From Lewinella sp038528965 (GTDB lineage Bacteria; Bacteroidota; Bacteroidia; Chitinophagales; Saprospiraceae): a stretch of 64,000 nt of DNA. Location of the stretch: the NCBI GenBank assembly GCA_038528965.1, contig JBCBEC010000013.1, positions 1 to 64,000 on the forward strand, read 5' to 3'. The notes beneath the pieces are model-generated. The model was not told the DNA's origin, did not search any database, and was given only the letters and a program-made list of their open reading frames with translations. Numbering within the stretch: position 1 is the stretch's first letter; each line of letters opens with the position of its first letter. A program made the translations under genes and the position numbers. Shown piece by piece: positions 1 to 9,026 of this stretch.

Positions 1-20
1 TTGTCTCTAAAATATGTTCA

Positions 21-60
21 GCCCCGAAAATCAGCCTTTTTGACTGTTTTCGGGGCTTTT
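21..60 (+). terminator. Rho-independent terminator of a gene left of the window
   Basis: A perfect 10-bp stem (GCCCCGAAAA at 21-30 pairing with TTTTCGGGGC at 47-56) is followed directly by TTTT. The T-run lies on the plus-strand side, so it most likely ends a plus-strand gene lying to the left of the window. Confidence 0.8.
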
Positions 61-152
61 ATGTCATCTACAAGTTAGGCAACTTACTGGATATTAAGCT
101 ATTGTAATTTACAGGGATGGCCGAGCTACTAAAAAAGTATTAGTCTAGCAAA

Positions 153-2975
153 TCAATCATCCAATAACGGATCATTCCGAATAATTAAACGCTTACTGCT
201 GACCGTATCCTCAAGGCTTAATGTCACCTGGTATTGGCCTTCGTTGGCGTAGACAATGCCCAGTTTAGGATCTAATCCCAACTGATCGATTACTCGTGAT
301 ACCACTCTCCTTTTTGATTGAATGGCATCTCCAGCATCTTTGTAATCCTGGTATCTCCGCCGGACAAAACCATCCAGTGTTTCCTGAGCTTTGAAGGCTT
401 CGTGGATGGCCTGTTCTTCTTCGTCCGTGTAATGCTTCGGATTGTACTGTCGGTTCCACAGGTACTTGTTTATGCCCGGTGCCGCGTGAATTTTTGTGCT
501 GAAAAGCTCATCTCCTTGCGCTATTTCTAGCGAAACGGTAGTTGAATCTGTTCCCCCCACCCAGTAATAGATGGGTACGTCTACCTCGTAGTTAGCTCTG
601 GGCAGCGATGAAGTAGGTCGGATCGTTTCCGGGTTTTCTCCGGCGTACCAGAAGTGCCCGCGCTGCCCTCCTCGGCTTACATTTTCCCAAATGGTGGCCT
701 CAGGCTGATCAAACAAGTGAACATCTGATGCCATGACTTGCTGATTGAGTTGTTGCAGGGAATGGGAATGATCTAATACAAATAGACTTCTTCCGTGACT
801 GCCGGCCACTAAGGATTGATCTCTGGGATGAATGGCCAAGTCATATACCGAAACGGTAGGCATGCCGTTCATGAGCCTGCTCCAGTTCGTTCCTCGATCC
901 ACGGAATACCAGACACCCGTTTCTGTTCCAATGTACAATAGATCTGCATTCACCTGATCCTCGCGAATAACCCGGACAACTTCCGATTGCGGCAAATTAG
1001 CGACGATGGATTTCCAGGTTTGACCGTAGTCTTCCGTAACAAAAATGTACGGTGCATTATGATCGCTTCGGTGGCCATCTTTGGTCAGGTAAGCCCTGCC
1101 GTTTTGGTGGAAGGATGCTTCTATTCTACTGATCCATAAGTCTTCACCTCCTCCTATATTAGCAGTTACGTTCTTCCAGCTTTTACCACCATCACTGGTC
1201 ACATGGACCAGGCCATCATCGGTTCCGGCCCACATGGTATTTTCATCACTAGGGGATATGGATAAGGTAGTGATGGTGCAGTGCATCTCCGCACCACTAT
1301 TATCTGGCGTAAGTCCTCCGCTTGCTCGATACTGCGTTTTCAAAGGATCATTAGTCGTTAAGTCTGGACTAATGATCTGCCACGATGTTCCCTGATCTAC
1401 CGATTTAAAGATATGATTGCCGGCGTAGTAGATATTTTTGCTTTCCACCATCTTGAAGGGCGAAGCCCAGTTAAACCTCAGGTATCCACCCGGCTTATCC
1501 GTTGGTGGATCATAATAATCGCTATAGTTGGAGATATTAAGAATGCTTGGGCTAATGCCTTTGATTCGATGAGTGACGGGATCGTACAGATTTAAACTGC
1601 CATTTTCCGCAGAAGTATAAACGGTTCGCGGATCATCCGGATCAGTGGCAGTATATTGCCCATCTCCCCAGTGTACTTTCCAGTTGGAGTCATTGAGTAT
1701 ACCTCGGGTATCTCGGGTGAAGCTTTCGGTAGCGTAAAAGCCATTGTCCTGCAAGCCACCGTAGATGGTGAAAGGATCTTGATGATCAAGACCAATACGG
1801 TAAAACTGGGCGATGGGTAGATTGTCGAATAGCTGGAATTTATTACCATGATCATGGGTTAAAGAAATCCCCTTGTCTGCCCCCAGATAATATCGATCTG
1901 CATCGGTGGGATCTAGCCACATGGCGTGAAAATCACCGTGCACTTCCTGATCTTGGCTGCCGTTCCGAAGCGTTTTGCCGCCGTCTTTGGAAACCATAAA
2001 ACGGGTTGTCAAAACGTAGACTCTACTATCATCATTAGGGTTTATGCGCACCTGACTGTAGTAGAAAGGCCGGTTATTGTAGGTGTTCACATAAGTCCAG
2101 CTTTCTCCTCCATTTTCCGACCGGTATAGTCCACTACCTGGTTTCGCTAGGGTGTCAGATTGCTCTGCCTCAACCAGCGCCATTAGTATGTTGGGATTCT
2201 TACGGTAAATCGCAAGCCCTATCCTTCCGCTTGGCCCCTGGGGGAGTCCGTTTGTTAGTTTGGTCCAGGTCTTTCCACCATCCGTTGTTTTGAAAATTCC
2301 TCCATTTTCTCCGCCGCTTTCAAAATGCCAAGGCTTTCTGAGCCGCTCGTAGAAAGCGGCGTACATGACATCAGCGTTATTCGGATCGATCATTAAATCG
2401 GTACAGCCTGTTTTACCATCATTGGGCAGACCATTGGTTAGCTTTTCCCAGTTTTCGCCACTGTCTTCTGTCTTGAAAAGACCTCTCTCTCCGCTGGTTC
2501 CCCAGAGATGCCCTACGGCACAAACACAAGCACTTTGCGGTTGATCAGGAATGGTGATGACACGAGCTATCTGATGCGTGCTCCTAAGTCCTACGTTTTC
2601 GAAGGTTTCGCCGCCATCAGTAGATCTGAATACGCCATCTCCCCAGGAAACACTATTGCGGTTATTGGCTTCACCGGTACCCACCCAAATGATAGATGGA
2701 TCTTGCTGGTAAACGGCAATATCTCCAATAGAAGCGGTGGAGTAGTTATCGAATATGGGTGTCCAGGTAGTTCCTGCATTCTCTGAGTACCACACGCCTC
2801 CTGATCCGGTGGCCATCCATACCTTTCTAAATTGGCCATCAAGGGCCTCAATATCTACAATGCGTCCCCCCTGATTAGCGGGGCCTACATTGCGCCATTT
2901 TAGTCCGGATAACTCAATTTCGGCTTGTCCAAATAGTAGGAGCGGTAGGATCAAAAGAGGAAGTACAAGTCTCAT
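153..2975 (-). CDS. Secreted Asp-box (BNR/sortilin-like) beta-propeller protein
   Basis: A 940-residue exported protein. The start is the ATG at 2975; the reading frame extends back to a TTG at 2999, but the ATG gives a clean signal peptide (MRLVLPLLILPLLLFGQAEI). The body contains at least nine Asp-box motifs of the form SxDxGxxW (for example STDGGETF, TTDGGKTW, SVDQGTSW, TSDGGKSW, TEDYGQTW), typical of the tandem propellers seen in sortilin/VPS10 and in proteins labelled 'glycosyl hydrolase' in Bacteroidota. No glycosidase catalytic residues can be assigned, so the enzymatic label is not supported. There is no recognisable T9SS sorting domain at the C-terminus. It is probably a periplasmic or surface binding/scaffold protein. 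It appears monocistronic. Confidence 0.85.
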   Translation of the reverse strand: MRLVLPLLILPLLLFGQAEIELSGLKWRNVGPANQGGRIVDIEALDGQFRKVWMATGSGGVWYSENAGTTWTPIFDNYSTASIGDIAVYQQDPSIIWVGTGEANNRNSVSWGDGVFRSTDGGETFENVGLRSTHQIARVITIPDQPQSACVCAVGHLWGTSGERGLFKTEDSGENWEKLTNGLPNDGKTGCTDLMIDPNNADVMYAAFYERLRKPWHFESGGENGGIFKTTDGGKTWTKLTNGLPQGPSGRIGLAIYRKNPNILMALVEAEQSDTLAKPGSGLYRSENGGESWTYVNTYNNRPFYYSQVRINPNDDSRVYVLTTRFMVSKDGGKTLRNGSQDQEVHGDFHAMWLDPTDADRYYLGADKGISLTHDHGNKFQLFDNLPIAQFYRIGLDHQDPFTIYGGLQDNGFYATESFTRDTRGILNDSNWKVHWGDGQYTATDPDDPRTVYTSAENGSLNLYDPVTHRIKGISPSILNISNYSDYYDPPTDKPGGYLRFNWASPFKMVESKNIYYAGNHIFKSVDQGTSWQIISPDLTTNDPLKTQYRASGGLTPDNSGAEMHCTITTLSISPSDENTMWAGTDDGLVHVTSDGGKSWKNVTANIGGGEDLWISRIEASFHQNGRAYLTKDGHRSDHNAPYIFVTEDYGQTWKSIVANLPQSEVVRVIREDQVNADLLYIGTETGVWYSVDRGTNWSRLMNGMPTVSVYDLAIHPRDQSLVAGSHGRSLFVLDHSHSLQQLNQQVMASDVHLFDQPEATIWENVSRGGQRGHFWYAGENPETIRPTSSLPRANYEVDVPIYYWVGGTDSTTVSLEIAQGDELFSTKIHAAPGINKYLWNRQYNPKHYTDEEEQAIHEAFKAQETLDGFVRRRYQDYKDAGDAIQSKRRVVSRVIDQLGLDPKLGIVYANEGQYQVTLSLEDTVSSKRLIIRNDPLLDD

Positions 2976-3207
2976 AGCTAGGAAATTAGATCTAAACAAT
3001 AATAGATAGAAATAATATTTTAAGCGTATTAGAGTAGCTAGAAAATCACATTCGATTTACTTCTATTCGTACTTCTATACTGGATCAAGCTGAGGTAGGA
3101 GGGGATGCCTATATTCAATGGTAGGTACGCTTGATCCTAATGGGAAATCTCTCTGAGGCAATTCGCTGCGAACCTACTGTAGCGTTGCTGTTGATTCGTT
3201 TGGGTAT

Positions 3208-3492
3208 CTAAAGCGCAAATACCACATACCCCAGAAAGGCCGTGCTAATGATAAACCCCAGCCACGCGAAACCGTACTTTAGTCCTTGAACGAGCTTGCG
3301 CTCTTTAGACATGTTTTCAAACAAGGAATACTTATCCATCACCACATACATACAGCCAAAGATTGACCAACTTGCGGCAGACGCTATATCCAACTTAATC
3401 AGGTACAGCAGCCCGACGACTACCAATTCGAAACCGACCAGTAGATTCAAGATCTCCATGGTCCGGTTCATTTTAGCATACGCACTCATCAT
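3208..3492 (-). CDS. Small multi-pass membrane protein, translationally coupled to the upstream oxidoreductase
   Basis: About 94 residues with three hydrophobic segments (roughly residues 12-30, 35-50 and 73-92) and a charged middle (DKYSLFENMSKERK). No family recognised. Candidate starts are ATG at 3492 or 3489, which overlap the end of the oxidoreductase gene, or ATG at 3471, one base after its stop. Any of these implies translational coupling and a two-gene operon, so the membrane protein may anchor or accompany the oxidoreductase. That functional link is inference from position only. Confidence 0.65.
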   Translation of the reverse strand: MMSAYAKMNRTMEILNLLVGFELVVVGLLYLIKLDIASAASWSIFGCMYVVMDKYSLFENMSKERKLVQGLKYGFAWLGFIISTAFLGYVVFAL

Positions 3493-4606
3493 CACAGCAA
3501 GATAAATCGGTCAGGTAGAAATTGTTGTGCTTGTATTCTTTGAGAACTTCTTCTACTAAGCCAGGAGAAACTTCGGTTCTTTGGGCAATCTCCTCGGCTA
3601 CGACTGCAAATCTCTGGCGGTACTTATAGATAAAGCAAAAAAGAGCAGTTCCGTGTTTGACCTGCGGTCCAACCAGGAATAAGTTCTTCGTTTTTTGAGA
3701 TTCGTCTAAATCTGTCAATAAGGGATAATCTTCCTGAAACTCAAACAAGTCTTCTACCAGCCTTAGACTGGTATCAAACCCGGTACAGTTAATCGGCTCG
3801 TCATCTGAGATAAATGTATCGCCTTCATCAGTGGTGACGATGTATTTAGCATTCTCAAACTTGACTTGCATGACCAGGGTCTCCGCAAAGTATTCAATGT
3901 TATCTGCGGCTTCTTTTATTCGGTCTCGGGTAAAGGGTGATAGCGAATAACTCGAATCGCTCCTGATTAACTCCATGTAGTTATCACTATCAATCAGGGT
4001 TACTTTTTTACCAAGCTGCGCCAAACTCACGGCGGCATCAAAACCTGATTCGTAGGCTCCAATGACAACGGTTTCTTTCCCGAGCACATCGGCAAAAGAA
4101 TCGATTTCTGAATAGTGAGTACAGAGATGCTCTCCTCTAAAGGACTTTGTTTTTGGATATTGATATTCTCCAGCAGCCCAAATGGTAAACATGCTACCAT
4201 AGGTGCCCTTGCTGGTATGTAGAATAAAACAACCGCTTTTATCTTCTACTCTTTTTACTTCTATACCCGTCTCTATGGCCAGCTGAAAATGCTTGGCAAC
4301 CCCTTCCAGGTAAAGGGCATACTCGGGGCCGGTAGGGTGTTCCGTCAAAAGATCAAATGCGGGAGAGGTATCAGGGGAAACTGAATTCAAATCCGGCATT
4401 TTAAAAAAGTTACCGGTAAAAGAAGGGGATATGAAGCGGGTTTCCTTAGGCCACTTCTTAAAGGAAGCACCAATTGAGGACCGCTCTAGTATGACATAAT
4501 TAATTCCGAGTTTGTGTAGCAGAATTCCCATTCCTATGCCGGCAGATCCGGCCCCTACTATGACCACATCATAATACTCATCTATAGCATGATCGATACT
4601 ACTCAT
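3473..4606 (-). CDS. NAD(P)/FAD-dependent oxidoreductase (CzcO/YpdA-like) with C-terminal cysteine cluster
   Basis: 377 residues. The N-terminal FAD-binding Rossmann motif GAGSAG is at residues 18-23 after a beta strand (VVIVG), and a second dinucleotide-binding loop, GAYESG, lies at 183-188. The stretch GASFKKWPKETRFISPSF after the first fold is typical of flavoprotein monooxygenase/thioredoxin-reductase-like proteins of the CzcO/YpdA group. The last eight residues hold four cysteines (C370, C371, C375, C377), with a vicinal CC pair after LS, reminiscent of the C-terminal cysteine pair of mercuric reductase. No CxxC redox disulfide is evident near the FAD site, so it is not a standard thioredoxin reductase. 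The substrate is unknown. It overlaps the small membrane-protein gene downstream. Confidence 0.8.
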   Translation of the reverse strand: MSSIDHAIDEYYDVVIVGAGSAGIGMGILLHKLGINYVILERSSIGASFKKWPKETRFISPSFTGNFFKMPDLNSVSPDTSPAFDLLTEHPTGPEYALYLEGVAKHFQLAIETGIEVKRVEDKSGCFILHTSKGTYGSMFTIWAAGEYQYPKTKSFRGEHLCTHYSEIDSFADVLGKETVVIGAYESGFDAAVSLAQLGKKVTLIDSDNYMELIRSDSSYSLSPFTRDRIKEAADNIEYFAETLVMQVKFENAKYIVTTDEGDTFISDDEPINCTGFDTSLRLVEDLFEFQEDYPLLTDLDESQKTKNLFLVGPQVKHGTALFCFIYKYRQRFAVVAEEIAQRTEVSPGLVEEVLKEYKHNNFYLTDLSCCDDECVC

Positions 4607-4951
4607 AAGCGAATGCCATTGTTTTCGATATTAGAATCTTCGGTTGCTACAAATGGAAAAGACATGATTTGTTCACTCATTTCCCGTCTAAATGCAACAA
4701 GATTGCAAAAGTAGAGAAATTAGCCTTAGCAGCGCTTTCTTTTAAAGGTAATCCTGGATCAAATCAACAAAGTAAAGGCACCTGCGCATAAGCCACCCAA
4801 AAGGGACAAACAACGTCAATTTCTAGTTGATACTTAGTTGGTCTGCGTTCACTTCCTCTGAAAATCCAAAGACCATTAACCCTCGTCGATATTACCAAGG
4901 GAATTCAGCAAAAAGAGAGACCTTTTAGTGAAACAAAGGAGGTACCGACCG
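4607..4951. other. Intergenic region between divergent genes
   Basis: A stretch of 345 bp between the divergent oxidoreductase and DUF6090 genes. It should hold both promoters. I see no ORF, strong hairpin or clear repeat in it. Confidence 0.5.
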
Positions 4952-5704
4952 ATGCTTAGATTTTTTCGCAGAATAAGGCGCGCACTCGCGGAGCAAGGAC
5001 AAATGAGAAAGTATTTATTCTACGCTCTTGGAGAAGTTGTACTAATCGTCTTTGGTATCTTAATTGCCATTCAGCTAAACGCTTTAAATGAGTCGAGAAA
5101 GCAGGATACGAAACGCACGCAATTAATCGAACGTCTGGATCGGCAAATAGAGATCAATCAAATTCAAGCAGAAGAAGCCATTGCAGAGTTGCAAATCCAA
5201 TTGGCGGATATCACCGCAGTGATGTCGTATATCGGGAAGCCAAAAGCGGAAATTGATACCGTAGTTGTTGACAGTATCATGTCATCTATTATCGAGGATC
5301 ATCACTTGGGTTTGGATTTGACCACTTTGCAGGAGGCCTTGGATAATGGAGAAATATCCAATCTGGAGGATGAAAACTTGAGGACCTCCTTGTATTCGCT
5401 ACTCAAAGCGAATGAACGCTTAGAGCAGCGGGAAGATATTGCCAATCATGATAACAACAATTTCGCCATTCCCTTCATGTACAAAAAAGTCAACTCCAGG
5501 AATGCTGCGGCCCGGACTGATAAGGAATACCAGAAATACGTGGGGCCGTCAAGTTTACCGCCCACAGATTATGAGGCCCTATTTGCAGACCGGGAATTTG
5601 AGAATCTAGTGGGCTCGAGGTTTTACTACGCCCGAGAGATGATGATGAACTACCAGCGTATTGCCTCTTTTCTGGAGTACTTGGATGGTGAACTGGAAAA
5701 ATAG
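4952..5704 (+). CDS. DUF6090 family membrane-anchored protein
   Basis: 250 residues. The ATG at 4952 is preferred over the upstream GTG at 4928 because a strong AAAGGAGG lies at 4935-4942, nine bases before the ATG, and because the family usually begins with the basic sequence MLRFFRRIRR. The conserved DUF6090 signature follows: a short amphipathic basic N-terminus, then MRKYLFYALGEVVLIVFGIL leading into AIQLN, a single membrane segment. The rest is helical and charged (residues ~50-110 likely coiled coil) with no catalytic motif. Function unknown; members are common in Bacteroidota, often in multiple copies. Confidence 0.85.
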   Translation: MLRFFRRIRRALAEQGQMRKYLFYALGEVVLIVFGILIAIQLNALNESRKQDTKRTQLIERLDRQIEINQIQAEEAIAELQIQLADITAVMSYIGKPKAEIDTVVVDSIMSSIIEDHHLGLDLTTLQEALDNGEISNLEDENLRTSLYSLLKANERLEQREDIANHDNNNFAIPFMYKKVNSRNAAARTDKEYQKYVGPSSLPPTDYEALFADREFENLVGSRFYYAREMMMNYQRIASFLEYLDGELEK

Positions 5705-5714
5705 CACAGTCGCA

Positions 5715-6434
5715 CTAAGCCATTTTTTCCTTTAATCTGTACTGATAGGGATTGCTACCTGGGCTCTCTTTTTTGAGCTTGGGTAAGCGTTCAAATTTGC
5801 CGGTAGCCAGCATTTTCTTTTGAAAGCGACTGCGGTCCAACTTTTCACCCAGGATGGTCTGATGTAGTTTGTGCAACTGTGGCATGGTGAAATGGCTGGG
5901 CAGTAGATTGGCAGTAATAGGCTGCTTGCGGATTTCTTCCTGCAAGTGCTTCCTAGCCGTTTGGACAATGCTCTGATGGTCCATCCACATTTCCGGCAGA
6001 TCATCCATGTCAAACCAGGCGGGTTCTTCACCAAAATCACCAGGTGCGGGGAAGGTTTGCTTGATATCTACCAGAGCGTAATAGATGAGGGAAACAAAGC
6101 GATTGTTTACCCAATAGTCTTCTTTCCACTCCAGACCACGTTGCTCAAAGGCAATCTTAAATTCCTGGCCAAATTGCCGTTCTCCACCACCGGCTACCGC
6201 TAAGAACTTCAGGTGTTGGTGTTCCAAGCGTGTCCGTTCCCGGAGGATTCTCTGCGCGGCTACTTCCACCGACTCACTCTTTTTGATATACCCTCCGGAG
6301 AGCGACCATTGCCCCCCTAAGTTGAGCAGTAAACACTTCAGCTGATCATCTTGATAGCCAATGATGACAATGTCAATTGAGAGATTAGGTAAGAAGAATT
6401 CTGCGCCATTTTCCAGCCATTCCTGTATATCCAT
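5715..6434 (-). CDS. NrtR/AraR-like transcriptional regulator (degenerate Nudix domain plus winged helix)
   Basis: 239 residues. Residues ~18-145 form a Nudix fold. The Nudix box (residues ~47-69) is degenerate: the expected REUxEE core reads RILRER, so hydrolase activity is probably lost. Residues ~165-239 form the winged-helix C-terminus typical of Nudix-family repressors (NrtR, and the Bacteroides arabinose regulator AraR). It is transcribed divergently from a GH3 glycosidase, and two near-identical 20-bp operator-like sequences lie in the 84-bp gap. The likely role is a sugar- or ADP-ribose-derivative-responsive repressor of the glycosidase and of itself. The effector is inferred from family only. 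Confidence 0.82.
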   Translation of the reverse strand: MDIQEWLENGAEFFLPNLSIDIVIIGYQDDQLKCLLLNLGGQWSLSGGYIKKSESVEVAAQRILRERTRLEHQHLKFLAVAGGGERQFGQEFKIAFEQRGLEWKEDYWVNNRFVSLIYYALVDIKQTFPAPGDFGEEPAWFDMDDLPEMWMDHQSIVQTARKHLQEEIRKQPITANLLPSHFTMPQLHKLHQTILGEKLDRSRFQKKMLATGKFERLPKLKKESPGSNPYQYRLKEKMA

Positions 6435-6450
6435 ACGGCAAAATTAATAA

Positions 6451-6470
6451 TTGTGGCGCTTTGACACAAA
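6451..6470. promoter_or_regulatory. Operator copy 1 for the Nudix-type regulator
   Basis: TTGTGGCGCTTTGACACAAA, an imperfect palindrome (TTGTGNC...GNCACAA). It matches the second copy 37 bp away at 18 of 20 positions and sits 17 bp before the regulator's start. Confidence 0.7.
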
Positions 6471-6487
6471 AGAATAGTTTATTATGT

Positions 6488-6507
6488 TTGTGGCACATTG
6501 ACACAAA
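6488..6507. promoter_or_regulatory. Operator copy 2 for the Nudix-type regulator
   Basis: TTGTGGCACATTGACACAAA, the second copy, ends 11 bp before the ATG of the GH3 gene and so would block its transcription or translation start when occupied. The two copies start 37 bp apart. Confidence 0.7.
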
Positions 6508-6518
6508 TAAAGGAGCTT

Positions 6519-8948
6519 ATGAAAAAGTCGCTTAAAGTTGTACTGAAAGTCCTTGGGGCGCTGCTACTGCTATCGATCCTGGTTGGCGTTGGCGTATTTT
6601 ACCATGTGAAATCAACCCACTTTGACTTTGAAGGCGACTATCCTGAAAATCAGGACCTGCAAGAGCTCACGATCGATTCCTACACTTTTGTGGACAGAAA
6701 CGGCAACGGTGAATTAGATGTGTACGAGGATGAGCGAAGAACGATAGATGAGCGCGTAGACGATGTACTGGCGCAAATGACCATGGAAGAAAAGATCCAC
6801 CTGCTTAAAGGTTCGGGCATCGCTTCGGCCGCGGGTTTCAACGAGCCTGGTGAAGGAATTCCGGGCGCAGTGGGTACCATTGTTCCTACTCCGCGTTTGG
6901 GTCTACCAACCGTATATCTTTCTGATGGTCCTGCGGGCCTTCGTATACAGCCTACTCGCGAAGGAGAAGATCGCACCTATTACTGCACGGCTTTTCCCAT
7001 TGCTACTTTGCTGGCCTCCACCTGGAATCAGGAGCTGGTCTATCAAGTAGGAGAGGCGATAGGAAATGAAGCTCAGGAATACGGTCTGGATGTCGTTTTA
7101 GGACCAGGCATGAACCTCCACCGCCATCCACTTTGTGGCCGTAATTTTGAATACTACTCAGAAGATCCGGTACTGTCGGGCTATATAGCGGCGGCTATGG
7201 TCAATGGTATTGAGTCTAACGAAATTGGTGCGTCGGTCAAGCACTTTGTAGCTAATAACCAGGAAACGGATAGAGATTTAAATGATGTAATCATTAGTGA
7301 ACGGGCGCTGCGCGAAATCTACCTGAAGGGATTTGAAATTGTGGTGCGCGAAGCCCAACCGTGGACGATCATGTCATCCTACAACAAGGTCAATGGCGAG
7401 TATACATCAGAAAGTGAATATTTGCTCACGGATGTCTTAAGAGATGATTGGGGCTTTGAGGGGCTGGTGATGACCGATTGGTTTGGCGGGCGTGATGCTG
7501 CTGCGCAAATCAGCGTAGGTAATGACCTGCTGGAACCCGGAACGAGGAAGCAGTGGAAAGCACTGAGCGAAGCAGCAGACCAAGGAACCCTTTCCGAAGC
7601 TGCTATCGACCAGGCGGCTCGTCGGATTCTTATGTTGATTTTCAAAACCAGGAAACTACAGGACTATCAATACGGGAATGATCCTGATCTGGATGCTCAC
7701 GCTGAGATTACCCGCCAGTCAGCTACGGAGGGAATTACCTTACTGAAAAATAAAGACGCTCTGCCCCTGAGAGCAGCGATGAATGTGGCACTTTTAGGAA
7801 GTACCTCCTACGACTTTATCGCTGGTGGGACGGGTTCTGGTGATGTCAACGAAGCCTACACTATTTCATTGGAAGAAGGCCTAGCTAATGCCGGCTTTGA
7901 AATCAATGCTGAAGCAAAAGCAGTATACGAGCAGCATCGGTCTGCCAATGCGGAAGCCTTCACCAAGCCCGAAGGGTCGGCAGCAGCGTTCACTCCCTAC
8001 CAAGCACCAGAAATGACTTTCACCGACGAGCAGTTGACCACCATTGTCGCGAGCTCGGATATTGGAATATTAACCATTGGCCGTAATGCCGGTGAAGGTG
8101 GTGATCGAGTAGAAACAGATGATTTCTTGCTGAGTGCTAAGGAGCAAGAAATGATTAAGGGTGCTACGGCAGCATTTCACGCCGCGGGTAAAAAGCTCGT
8201 TGTCGTTCTGAATATTGGTGGTGTAATTGAAACGGCTTCCTGGAAAGAACAACCCGATGCCATTCTACTGGCCTGGCAAGGTGGTCAAGAAGGTGGAAAC
8301 TCGGTGGCGGATATCCTGAGCGGTGCCGTGAGCCCCAGTGGTAAACTGCCGATGACATTTCCGGTTAGATTAGCAGACCATGCCTCCCACACTAACTTCC
8401 CGGAAGGTGGAGAAGAGCAGCTCACAATGGCGGGTATCTTGACAAATTTAATTTTTGGCCTAAGAGACGAAAGGCCGGATGCAGAAAAAGTGGCAACACG
8501 AGATTATACCAACTATGACGAAGGCATCTACGTAGGCTACCGCCATTTTGATAAAGTAGACCTGGAGGTTTCCTATCCATTTGGTTTTGGCCTTTCCTAT
8601 ACCGAATTTGAATATGCTGACCTAAGTGCCGAACTGCGAGGTGATAGCATTCACATTAAGGCTACTATCCAGAATACTGGTGCCAGTGCTGGAAAGGAGA
8701 TTGCACAGGTGTTTGTCACCAAAACCAACACCACTATTGACCGGCCTGAGCAGGAGTTGAAGGCCTTCACCAAGACCCAGCTGCTTGCACCCGCTACCAG
8801 TGAAACTATCTCCTTATCCATTCCAGTCGCCGATCTGCGTTATTGGGATGAGACTAAGGATCAGTGGAGCTTAGAGAGTGGGGCGTATGAGATCAAGTTG
8901 GGGGCTTCTTCTCGGGATATTCGGCAGGTGGTTCAGGTGGAATTGTAA
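6519..8948 (+). CDS. GH3 family beta-glucosidase-like glycoside hydrolase, exported
   Basis: 809 residues from the ATG at 6519, preceded by AAGGAG. The frame opens earlier at a TTG (6498) that lies inside the operator, so the ATG is preferred. A basic N-terminus and a hydrophobic segment (residues ~8-28) act as signal peptide or anchor. An EF-hand-like loop (DRNGNGELDVYED, ~59-71) precedes the GH3 barrel. Family marks include KHF (~241-243) and MTDWFGGRD with the likely nucleophile Asp near 320. The second GH3 domain (~385-620) and a fibronectin-III-like C-terminal domain (~680-809, with YEIKLGASS) follow. The expected role is release of terminal beta-linked glucose or related sugars in the periplasm or at the surface. 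It is probably controlled by the divergent Nudix regulator. Confidence 0.93.
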   Translation: MKKSLKVVLKVLGALLLLSILVGVGVFYHVKSTHFDFEGDYPENQDLQELTIDSYTFVDRNGNGELDVYEDERRTIDERVDDVLAQMTMEEKIHLLKGSGIASAAGFNEPGEGIPGAVGTIVPTPRLGLPTVYLSDGPAGLRIQPTREGEDRTYYCTAFPIATLLASTWNQELVYQVGEAIGNEAQEYGLDVVLGPGMNLHRHPLCGRNFEYYSEDPVLSGYIAAAMVNGIESNEIGASVKHFVANNQETDRDLNDVIISERALREIYLKGFEIVVREAQPWTIMSSYNKVNGEYTSESEYLLTDVLRDDWGFEGLVMTDWFGGRDAAAQISVGNDLLEPGTRKQWKALSEAADQGTLSEAAIDQAARRILMLIFKTRKLQDYQYGNDPDLDAHAEITRQSATEGITLLKNKDALPLRAAMNVALLGSTSYDFIAGGTGSGDVNEAYTISLEEGLANAGFEINAEAKAVYEQHRSANAEAFTKPEGSAAAFTPYQAPEMTFTDEQLTTIVASSDIGILTIGRNAGEGGDRVETDDFLLSAKEQEMIKGATAAFHAAGKKLVVVLNIGGVIETASWKEQPDAILLAWQGGQEGGNSVADILSGAVSPSGKLPMTFPVRLADHASHTNFPEGGEEQLTMAGILTNLIFGLRDERPDAEKVATRDYTNYDEGIYVGYRHFDKVDLEVSYPFGFGLSYTEFEYADLSAELRGDSIHIKATIQNTGASAGKEIAQVFVTKTNTTIDRPEQELKAFTKTQLLAPATSETISLSIPVADLRYWDETKDQWSLESGAYEIKLGASSRDIRQVVQVEL

Positions 8949-9026
8949 GGGGGCGGCAAGTTTGACTTTTAGCTAATCGTTGATTATCTGTTCCAGCGTC
9001 AAGCTCAACCTATAGCGTTGACTCGT

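Noticed and set aside
4928..4951. GTG start giving a longer DUF6090 protein
   Set aside because: A strong AAAGGAGG lies within this stretch and serves the ATG at 4952, which also matches the usual family start.
6498..6518. TTG start for the GH3 gene
   Set aside because: It lies inside the second operator copy; the ATG at 6519 has the signal peptide and a preceding AAGGAG.
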